NCBI GenBank assembly: GCA_963812885.1
Contig: CAWEWZ010000002.1
Span: forward strand, 62,001-126,000
Direction: 5' to 3'
DNA length: 64,000 bases
From: Bog-756 sp963812885
GTDB lineage: Bacteria; Actinomycetota; Acidimicrobiia; Acidimicrobiales; RAAP-2
Shown here: piece by piece, positions 58,243 through 64,000 of the stretch
How the letters are laid out: the number at the start of each line of letters is the position of its first letter
Position numbering within the stretch: position 1 is the first letter of the stretch
Position numbers and translations under genes: made by a program
Notes under the pieces: model-generated
Databases searched by the model: none
The model's input: the letters and a program-made list of their open reading frames with translations, nothing else
Told to the model about the DNA's origin: nothing

Positions 58243-59505
58243 TTACGAACCGCCCGGCACTGCCGCTGGTGGGGGCCTCTGAGTTCGCTTGCGGTTGTGG
58301 GCCGGGCACAGCAGCCGGCCGTTCTCCTGGGTGGTGGGGCCGCCGAGGGCCCAGGGGATGATGTGGTCGTCCTGGCAGAACGGTGCCGCCACATCGCAGA
58401 AGGGGTGGGTGCACTCCCGGTCCCGCACCTCGATGGCCCGGCGGGTGGCCCCGGTGAACAGGCGGGCCCGGGGGCTGATCTCGACCCGGCGGCCGGGAGC
58501 GAACACCGCCCGCTCGAGGTCGGCCCGGTCCAGCCAGGGCAGGAGGGTACCCGGGGTGACCACGGTGCCGTCCTCCAGCTGACAGATCCTCTTGGTCAGT
58601 GTTTCCCAGCCGACCAGGATGGTGAACAACGGTGCCGGCCGGCGGGCGTCTTTGGGGGCACTCTTCGACCGGGTGGCCATCTCGACCAGGGCGTCGGCCC
58701 GGCGCTGGCCGGGGGTGCGGGCCAGCTCGGTCGGTTTCGGGTCACGGCCGAGGGAGTCCCGGGCCTCGGCCCAGTCGGCCTCGAACAGTGCCTTCTCCAG
58801 TCGTTCGAGCTCATCCGAGACGATGGCGCCCGAGATCGGATCGAGGGTCATCGCCCCGAGCCAGGTGCCGGCGAAGCTGTTGACCAGGTAGGCGTCTCGT
58901 CGGGCCCTCCGGGCCTCAGCCTCCTGGTCGGCCGATTGGGGATCGGCCAACTGCTTCCAGTAGGCGGCCACCTGGCAGAACTGGTCGAAGCGCAGTGTGC
59001 AGGCGTCGGCCACCAGGACCGCCTCGTCCCGGGCCAGGGCCTCCTCGGTCTCGGGGGAGCTGAGGGTGGCCATGACCTCGACATGGGCACCGGAGATGTC
59101 GCCATTGCTCCAGGCCTGCTCCACCTCGGGCAGAGCGGGCAAGGCCCGGCCCCGGCGCACCTGGCGTCGGGCCTCCACCTTGGGGATCCGGCACCGGACC
59201 GACAGCCAGGCCGAGGCGGTGCGGGCCCCGTCGGGGGCCCAGTTGCCCGAGGCGTCGAAGGCACCGGTGATGCGGGTGACCAGGGCCTCGGCCTGGGCCA
59301 GCATCCGCTGGGCGGCCACCACCGAGTCGGGATCGGCGAACAGGACGGGATCGACCCCGGCCAGTCGATCGAGTTCCCCGGTGAGGGCCTCGAAGGAGAG
59401 GACATCGACGGATCCGGTATCGACAGCAACAGGAGCGGATGCACCGGCTTCAGAGGTGGGGGCAGCGGAGCCAGCGGCTTCGGAGGTGGGGGCTTCGGTG
59501 TCCAC
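58243..59505 (-). CDS. DUF222 and HNH endonuclease domain protein (13E12 type)
   Basis: 420 residues, complete. The N-terminal half is the helical DUF222 region (LDRLAGVDPVLFADPDSVVA, GRALPALPEVEQAWSNGDIS, LARDEAVLVADACTLRFDQF); the C-terminal HNH nuclease has RECTHPFCDVAAPFCQDDHI, then PWALGGPTTQENGRLLCPAH, with paired cysteines and the catalytic DDHI. The family is multicopy in mycobacteria (REP13E12 repeats) and many other actinobacteria and its role is unknown. The N-terminus has a duplicated APTSEA motif. The GTG start at 59505 is uncertain: an ATG at 59534 opens a different frame. It interrupts the otherwise standard order between ruvB and queA, suggesting insertion. Confidence 0.92.
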   Translation of the reverse strand: MDTEAPTSEAAGSAAPTSEAGASAPVAVDTGSVDVLSFEALTGELDRLAGVDPVLFADPDSVVAAQRMLAQAEALVTRITGAFDASGNWAPDGARTASAWLSVRCRIPKVEARRQVRRGRALPALPEVEQAWSNGDISGAHVEVMATLSSPETEEALARDEAVLVADACTLRFDQFCQVAAYWKQLADPQSADQEAEARRARRDAYLVNSFAGTWLGAMTLDPISGAIVSDELERLEKALFEADWAEARDSLGRDPKPTELARTPGQRRADALVEMATRSKSAPKDARRPAPLFTILVGWETLTKRICQLEDGTVVTPGTLLPWLDRADLERAVFAPGRRVEISPRARLFTGATRRAIEVRDRECTHPFCDVAAPFCQDDHIIPWALGGPTTQENGRLLCPAHNRKRTQRPPPAAVPGGS

Positions 59506-59592
59506 GAAGCCAGTCCACCACCCGGGTGTGACATGTTGGTCAGATCGAGGGGTGGACGACCGGGTCGGGTTCGAACCGGCGGCGGGCCCGGG

Positions 59593-60678
59593 TCAGAGCA
59601 GTCTGGACTCGATCGGGGTGAGTCCGAGGTGGGCCCACGCCCGGGGCGCGGCGATCCGGCCCCGGGTGGTGCGCTGGAGCAGTCCCTGCTGCAGGAGGTA
59701 GGGCTCGTAGGCGTCCTCGATGGTGTCGGGTTCCTCGCCGATGCACTGGGCCAGGGTGGTCAGGCCCACCGGACGGCCGGCGAATCGCCGGCAGAGGACA
59801 TCGAGGATCGAGCGGTCCACCTTGTCGAGACCGAGCTCGTCGACACCGAACACCTCGAGCCCGGTCACCGCCGCCGCCGAGGTGATGCTCCCCTCGGCCC
59901 GGACCTCGACGAAGTCACGGACCCGGCGCAGGAGACGATTGGCGATGCGGGGTGTGCCTCGCGACCGCTCGGCGATCCGGCGGGCCCCCTCGGCGTCGAT
60001 GGGCACGGACAGGATGCCGGCCGAGCGGGTGACGATGGCCTGCAGTTCGTCGACGTCGTAGTGGTCGAGACGGCCGACGAACCCGAACCGGTCGCGCAGC
60101 GGACCGGCCACCAGGCCGGTGCGGGTGGTCGCGCCCACCAGGGTGAACCGGGGGAGGTCGAGCCGGATGCTGCGGGCCGTCGGGCCCTTGCCGATCAGAA
60201 TGTCGAGTTTGAAGTCCTCCATGGCCGGATAGAGGATCTCCTCGACCGACCGGTGCAGCCGGTGGATCTCGTCGATGAACAGCACGTCGCCCTCCTGCAG
60301 ATCGGTGAGCAGGGCGGCCAGGTCGCCGGACCGGACCAGCACCGGGCCGGCGGTGATCCGCAGGCCGACCCCCATCTCGGCGGCCACGATCCCGGCCAGG
60401 GAGGTCTTGCCCAGTCCGGGGGGGCCGGCGAACAGCAGGTGGTCCACCGGTTGCTGGCGTTTGAGGGCGGCTTCGATGACGATCTGGAGATGCTCGGTGA
60501 GCTGACCCTGGCCGACGAACTCCTTGAGGGTCCGCGGCCGGAGACCGGCGTCCTCGGCCTCCTCGGCCGGGCCGACCTCGGGATCGACGGGGCGGACTCC
60601 GCCCGGGGCCGCGTCACCCACCGGTCGGTCGGCGAGATCCCCGTCGCCCAAGACCTCGCGCCGGGCCTGGGGTGTCAT
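59593..60678 (-). CDS. ruvB: Holliday junction branch migration ATPase
   Basis: Motor of the RuvAB complex. Complete, about 361 residues. RPRTLKEFVGQGQLTEHLQI opens the core; Walker A is LFAGPPGLGKTSLAGIVAAE, Walker B VLFIDEIHRLHRSVEEILY, sensor 1 TLVGATTRTGLVAGPLRDRF (with arginine finger), and the winged helix has CRRFAGRPVGLTTLAQCIGE and YEPYLLQQGLLQRTTRGRIA. An acidic N-terminal extension of about 40 residues precedes the core. Starts inside the ruvA stop (ATGA). Confidence 0.96.
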   Translation of the reverse strand: MTPQARREVLGDGDLADRPVGDAAPGGVRPVDPEVGPAEEAEDAGLRPRTLKEFVGQGQLTEHLQIVIEAALKRQQPVDHLLFAGPPGLGKTSLAGIVAAEMGVGLRITAGPVLVRSGDLAALLTDLQEGDVLFIDEIHRLHRSVEEILYPAMEDFKLDILIGKGPTARSIRLDLPRFTLVGATTRTGLVAGPLRDRFGFVGRLDHYDVDELQAIVTRSAGILSVPIDAEGARRIAERSRGTPRIANRLLRRVRDFVEVRAEGSITSAAAVTGLEVFGVDELGLDKVDRSILDVLCRRFAGRPVGLTTLAQCIGEEPDTIEDAYEPYLLQQGLLQRTTRGRIAAPRAWAHLGLTPIESRLL

Positions 60679-61271
60679 CGGTTCCGGGCCAGCTGACGGA
60701 GCGCGCTCCGCACCATCTCCTCGACCGGTTCGTCCTCGTCGACGATCTCCATCACCCCACGGATCTCCTCGGGTCCGTACCCCAGCTCGACCAGGGCGGC
60801 CCGCACCTCGCCTCGGGGCGAGCCACCACCGGTACCCCCGTCGACGCCGTCCCCTCCGAGGGTGGGGAGATCGAGCCGGGCCTTGAGCTCGAGCAGCAGC
60901 CGGGCCGCCGTCTTCTTCCCGACCCCGGGGACCAGGCACAGCGTGTCGACGTCGTCCTCGAGGACGGCGGTGGACAACGAGGCCGGGGACATGGACGACA
61001 GGATGGCCAGGGCCAGCGACGGTCCGACCCCGTGCGCACCCAGCAGGGCCTCGAAGCACCGGCGCTCGTCGGCATGGGCGAAGCCGAAGAGAACGATGGC
61101 GTCCTCGCGCACATGGGTGTGGACGTGGAGGAAGACCTCGCTGCCCGCCCCACCCAGGCCGGCCCACACCGACGTCGGCACCGAGGCTCGGTAGCCCACC
61201 CCCCCGACCTCGACGATCACCTCGCCGGTGGAGGGACGGTCTACCAGCACGCCTCGCAGCGAACCGATCAT
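60675..61271 (-). CDS. ruvA: Holliday junction-binding protein
   Basis: Binds the four-way junction and loads RuvB. Complete, 198 residues. The OB domain is MIGSLRGVLVDRPSTGEVIV and VHTHVREDAIVLFGFAHADE; two helix-hairpin-helix motifs are AHGVGPSLALAILSSMSP and CLVPGVGKKTAARLLLELKA; the C-terminal RuvB-binding domain has EVRAALVELGYGPEEIRGVM. Overlaps ruvC and ruvB through ATGA at both ends. Confidence 0.96.
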   Translation of the reverse strand: MIGSLRGVLVDRPSTGEVIVEVGGVGYRASVPTSVWAGLGGAGSEVFLHVHTHVREDAIVLFGFAHADERRCFEALLGAHGVGPSLALAILSSMSPASLSTAVLEDDVDTLCLVPGVGKKTAARLLLELKARLDLPTLGGDGVDGGTGGGSPRGEVRAALVELGYGPEEIRGVMEIVDEDEPVEEMVRSALRQLARNR

Positions 61272-61776
61272 GGTGCCTCCCCGCGGCGGCGGCCACCGCC
61301 CGGCGGAGCGGCTGGGTGGTGAGGTGGCAGGCGGCCAGGGCCAGGGCATCGGCAACGTCCGGCGGACGGGGAGGCTCGCTCAGCCCGAGCACGGCGGCCA
61401 CCATCCGTTGGACCTGCTCCTTGGTCGCCCCGCCGTAGCCGACCAAGGCCTGCTTGACTTCGTTGGACGTGTACTGGGCCACCTGGCACCCGGATTCGGC
61501 CGCCGCCACCAGGGCCACACCGGCGGCCTGCCCGGTGGCCATGGCGGTTCGGGCGTTGACCTGGAAGAACACCCGTTCCACGACCACGGACTCGGGTTTG
61601 AACTCGGCCACCAGGGCCCGCAGCTCCTCGGCCAGCGTGCGCAGGCGTTCGGGCAGGGGCATGGACGGCTCCGTGGAGATGACCCCGCCGGCCACGGCGG
61701 CCAGCGACCCGTCCCGCCGGGTGACCACGCCGTACCCGCAGCGCGACAGGCCGGGATCGATACCCAGGACGAACAT
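61268..61776 (-). CDS. ruvC: Crossover junction endodeoxyribonuclease (frameshift at the 3' end)
   Basis: Resolves Holliday junctions. About 169 residues. Acidic catalytic residues are in LGIDPGLSRCGYGVV, ESVVVERVFFQVNARTAMAT and PPDVADALALAACHL; YGGATKEQVQRMVAAVLG is also typical. A one-base shift near 61300 hides the true end EAP and its TGA, which overlaps the ruvA ATG; as given, the frame reads on through ruvA into ruvB, an artefact. A TAGCAT hexamer seven bases before the ATG predicts a leaderless ruvCAB transcript. Confidence 0.94.
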
Positions 61777-61783
61777 GCGTTCG

Positions 61784-61789
61784 ATGCTA
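61784..61789 (-). promoter_or_regulatory. Putative -10 hexamer TAGCAT for ruvC
   Basis: Ends seven bases before the ruvC ATG at 61776 in the 84-base gap after yebC. Confidence 0.55.
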
Positions 61790-61860
61790 CCGTGCCGTCC
61801 CCGGGGGGTGAGGGATGGCCGGCGACCGGAGTCCGGGGCGGCAGGAGGCCCGGCCCGACC

Positions 61861-62610
61861 TCACCCTTCGTAGGCGGCCATCACCGCGTCGGGGATGTCG
61901 AAGTTGGAGTAGACGTTCTGCACGTCGTCGTGGTCGTCGAGCGCCTCGATGAGCCGAAGGACCCGCTTGGCCTCGGACTCCGAGGTCACTTCCACCGTCG
62001 AGGTGGGCACCAGGGTCAGCTCCGAGGCGCCGGGTTCCAATCCGGCCGCCTCCAACGCGGCGTGCACCGCCATCAGCTCGGAGGGGGAGCTGGTGACCGA
62101 CCAGTGGTCGCCCTCGTCGGCCAGATCCTCGGCCCCTGCCTCCATGACCACCTCGAGGACCCGATCCTCGTCGAAGGAACGCGGCACGGAGACGACCCCC
62201 TTGCGCTCGAACTGCCAGCTGACCGCGCCGGGTTCGGCCATGGTGCCGCCGTTCTTGTTGAAGACGTTGCGGATCTCGGCGCCGGTCCGGTTCCGGTTGT
62301 CGGACAGGCACTCGACCATGACCGCCACCCCGGCCGGGGCGTAGCCCTCGTAGGAGATGGACTCGTAGCGGACACCCTCCAACTCGCCCGAGCCGCGCTT
62401 GATGGCCCGCTCGATGGTATCGATGGGCACCGAGGCGTCGCGGGCCTTGGTGTACATGGTCCGGAGACTGGCATTGGCCGTCATGTCGCTACCGCCCTCG
62501 CGGGCGGCCACCTCGACCTGGCGGATGATCTTGGCGAACACCTTGGCCCGGGCTGCGTCCTTGGCGCCCTTCTGATGCTTGGTGGTCGCCCATTTGGAGT
62601 GTCCCGACAT
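61861..62610 (-). CDS. yebC: YebC/PmpR-family protein
   Basis: A conserved DNA- or ribosome-associated regulator; recent work on relatives indicates a role in translating proline-rich stretches. Complete, 249 residues. MSGHSKWATTKHQKGAKDAA and RAKVFAKIIRQVEVAAREGG open the protein; KRGSGELEGVRYESISYEGY, VFNKNGGTMAEPGAVSWQF and LRLIEALDDHDDVQNVYSNF are conserved. Follows pdxT by 3 bases and precedes ruvC, as in many actinobacteria. Confidence 0.96.
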   Translation of the reverse strand: MSGHSKWATTKHQKGAKDAARAKVFAKIIRQVEVAAREGGSDMTANASLRTMYTKARDASVPIDTIERAIKRGSGELEGVRYESISYEGYAPAGVAVMVECLSDNRNRTGAEIRNVFNKNGGTMAEPGAVSWQFERKGVVSVPRSFDEDRVLEVVMEAGAEDLADEGDHWSVTSSPSELMAVHAALEAAGLEPGASELTLVPTSTVEVTSESEAKRVLRLIEALDDHDDVQNVYSNFDIPDAVMAAYEG

Positions 62611-62613
62611 CCC

Positions 62614-63249
62614 CTAGCGCCTCTTCTCTTTGGTCATCTCGACGAACAGCTGATGCAGCCTACGGTCGCCGGTCAGCTCGGGATGGAAGGCGGTGGTCAG
62701 CACCGTGCCCTGGCGGCAGACCACCGGCCGGCCGCCCCCGGGCTGCTCCTGGCCGGCCCCCGGTTCGAGTCGGGCCCGGCCGGGGGGCAACGTGGCCAGT
62801 ACCTCGACCTGGGGGCCGGCGCTCTCCACCACCGGTGCCCGGATGAACACGGCGTGGAGCGGCTCCGGGCCCAGGGCGGCGACCGCCAGGTCGCACTCGA
62901 AGGAAGCCACCTGCCGGCCGTATCCGTTGCGGCGGATGGTCAGGTCGATGGCCCCGAACCGGCGTTGATCGTCCCGGCCGTCCAGCACCGTCCCGGCCAG
63001 GAGGATCATCCCGGCGCACGTCCCGAACACCGGTAGACCGGAGGCAAACTCCTCGGCCAGCGGGTCGAAGAGACCCGACGACTCGAGCAGCAGCGAGAGG
63101 GTGGTCGACTCACCGCCGGGAATGATCAGCCCGTCGAGCCCGGCGACATCCCTCGGCTCGCGCACCAGCCGGGCCTGCTCGCCCAGCGATTCGAGCGCAG
63201 CCACGTGCTCACGGACATCACCCTGGAGGGCGAGAACGCCCAGCGCCAT
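62614..63249 (-). CDS. pdxT: Glutaminase subunit of pyridoxal 5'-phosphate synthase
   Basis: Supplies ammonia to PdxS. Complete, 211 residues. VLALQGDVREHVAALESLG, LIIPGGESTTLSLLLESSG, the nucleophilic cysteine in VFGTCAGMILLAGTVLDG and the histidine/glutamate pair in TAFHPELTGDRRLHQLF define the family. A glycine/proline-rich insertion (LEPGAGQEQPGGGRP) sits before the last strand. The ATG at 63249 lies 37 bases after pdxS. Confidence 0.95.
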   Translation of the reverse strand: MALGVLALQGDVREHVAALESLGEQARLVREPRDVAGLDGLIIPGGESTTLSLLLESSGLFDPLAEEFASGLPVFGTCAGMILLAGTVLDGRDDQRRFGAIDLTIRRNGYGRQVASFECDLAVAALGPEPLHAVFIRAPVVESAGPQVEVLATLPPGRARLEPGAGQEQPGGGRPVVCRQGTVLTTAFHPELTGDRRLHQLFVEMTKEKRR

Positions 63250-63286
63250 CGTCACCGTCCTCAGCGCTGTCGGCCGGGTCTGCCGG

Positions 63287-64000
63287 TCACCAGCCACGCT
63301 CGGCCAGATGCACCCCGAGCGTGCTCATCTCCTGGCCGGCCATGGCGTCGCCCAGCCCGGTCGAGACCTTGGCCACCAGGTCGGCGTCGGTGTAGTGGGC
63401 GGTGGCCTCCACGATGGCGCGGGCCATCCGCGACGGGTTGGAGCTCTTGAAGATCCCCGATCCGACGAAGACGGCCTCGGCCCCGAGCTGCATGACCAGC
63501 GAGGCATCGGCCGGGGTGGCGATCCCTCCGGCGCAGAACAGCGGCACCGGCAGACGGCCGGTGGTGGCGATCTCCTGGACGAGGCCGATCGGCGCGGCCA
63601 ACTCCTTGGCCCAGCCGTACTGCTCGGCCGGATCGGCCTGGGTCAACCGGCGGATGTCACCCAGGATCGACCGAAGATGGCGGACGGCCTCGACGATGTT
63701 GCCGGTCCCCGCCTCCCCCTTCGACCGGATCATCGCCGCCCCCTCGGAGATCCGGCGCAGGGCCTCCCCGAGGTTGGTGGCGCCGCACACGAAGGGAACG
63801 TCGTAGACCCACTTGTCGATGTGGTGGGCCTCGTCGGCCGGAGTCAGCACCTCGCTCTCGTCGATGTAGTCGACCCCGAGAGCGGCCAGCACCTGGGCTT
63901 CGGCGAAGTGGCCGATGCGGGCCTTGGCCATCACCGGGACGGTCACCGCCGCCTTGATCCCCTCGATGAGGGCGGGATCGCTCATCCGGGCCACCCCGCC
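63287..64000 (-). CDS. pdxS: Pyridoxal 5'-phosphate synthase lyase subunit (5' end beyond the window)
   Basis: Condenses ribulose or ribose 5-phosphate, glyceraldehyde 3-phosphate and ammonia to PLP in a dodecamer decorated by PdxT. The visible part begins at GGVARMSDPALIEGIKAAV; the catalytic lysine is in VPVMAKARIGHF and the second in IRSKGEAGTGNIVEAVRHLR; VPLFCAGGIATPADASLVM, LGAEAVFVGSGIFKSSNP and the C-terminal HLAERGW follow. About 60 N-terminal residues are missing. PLP made here is needed by trpB and hisC in the same window. Confidence 0.95.
   Translation of the reverse strand, partial: GGVARMSDPALIEGIKAAVTVPVMAKARIGHFAEAQVLAALGVDYIDESEVLTPADEAHHIDKWVYDVPFVCGATNLGEALRRISEGAAMIRSKGEAGTGNIVEAVRHLRSILGDIRRLTQADPAEQYGWAKELAAPIGLVQEIATTGRLPVPLFCAGGIATPADASLVMQLGAEAVFVGSGIFKSSNPSRMARAIVEATAHYTDADLVAKVSTGLGDAMAGQEMSTLGVHLAERGW

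Noticed and set aside
59560..59592. tRNA T-arm-like GGTTCGAACC
   Set aside because: Neither strand gives a paired acceptor stem, anticodon arm or correct T-stem around it; it lies in the 87-base gap between ruvB and the HNH gene.
59593..61776. Apparent RuvC-RuvB fusion protein of 727 residues
   Set aside because: The fusion frame crosses ruvA in the wrong frame. A single-base slip at the end of ruvC removes its stop; ruvC, ruvA and ruvB each have proper overlapping ATGA boundaries.

Overview
This window is a high-GC chromosomal segment of an actinobacterium, most likely an uncultured member of the Acidimicrobiia or a close relative. The evidence is a mycothiol synthase gene (mshD), a DUF222-HNH (13E12-type) gene, a SigA-like TANNNT hexamer placed directly in front of many start codons (leaderless transcripts), frequent GTG starts, and the actinobacterial gene order pdxS-pdxT-yebC-ruvC-ruvA-ruvB ... 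queA-tgt-yajC-secD-secF-relA-hisS-aspS-rarA ... alaS-ruvX-mltG-aroE. The class-level assignment is inference. Nearly all genes are core housekeeping; I see no prophage, insertion sequence, CRISPR array, tRNA or rRNA.

Layout. 1-3508 (minus): trpC-trpF-trpB-trpA, with trpA running off the left edge. 3509-7923 (plus): a two-component system, a short-chain dehydrogenase and a conserved protein of unknown function. 7969-17851 (minus): an APH-type phosphotransferase, then the chain hisD-hisC-hisB-hisH-hisA-hisF-groES-like-hisI-trpE-ygfZ, mostly joined by ATGA overlaps. 17914-20838: a small protein, nth, mshD and a VIT-type metal transporter. 20966-24594 (plus): a MaoC hydratase and a translationally coupled trio of MerR-type regulator, ubiE/menG and isochorismate synthase (menaquinone). 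24572-31112: alpha/beta hydrolase, polyprenol-phosphate mannosyltransferase-like GT2, AI-2E family membrane protein, UPF0104 membrane protein and polyphosphate kinase. 31216-34455: two SEDS (FtsW/RodA) polymerases with a DUF151 gene between them. 34523-40458 (minus): aroE, mltG, ruvX, alaS and two small envelope-type proteins. 40530-45071 (minus): a CapA-like protein and a secreted S53 (sedolisin) protease ending in six 42-residue repeats. 45116-56978 (minus): rarA, aspS, hisS, relA, secF, secD, yajC, tgt. 56975-64000 (minus): queA, a DUF222-HNH gene, ruvB-ruvA-ruvC, yebC, pdxT, pdxS (cut by the right edge).

Gene density is very high. No stretch longer than about 255 bases lacks a gene; the two largest gaps are 18118-18372 and 58064-58242 and both are described.

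An important warning: more than thirty genes, including indispensable ones (alaS, aspS, hisS, secD, secF, hisD, trpB), are broken by apparent single-base frameshifts while the protein sequence continues intact in a neighbouring frame. Coordinates given for such genes are the outer limits of the reconstructed gene. I interpret these as uncorrected indel errors in the assembly, not as pseudogenes. The more distinctive biology is the collection of small tandem duplications that copy start or stop regions of genes, the co-chaperonin gene inside the his-trp operon, the repeat-tailed S53 protease, and the charged low-complexity tails in RelA, SecF and YajC.
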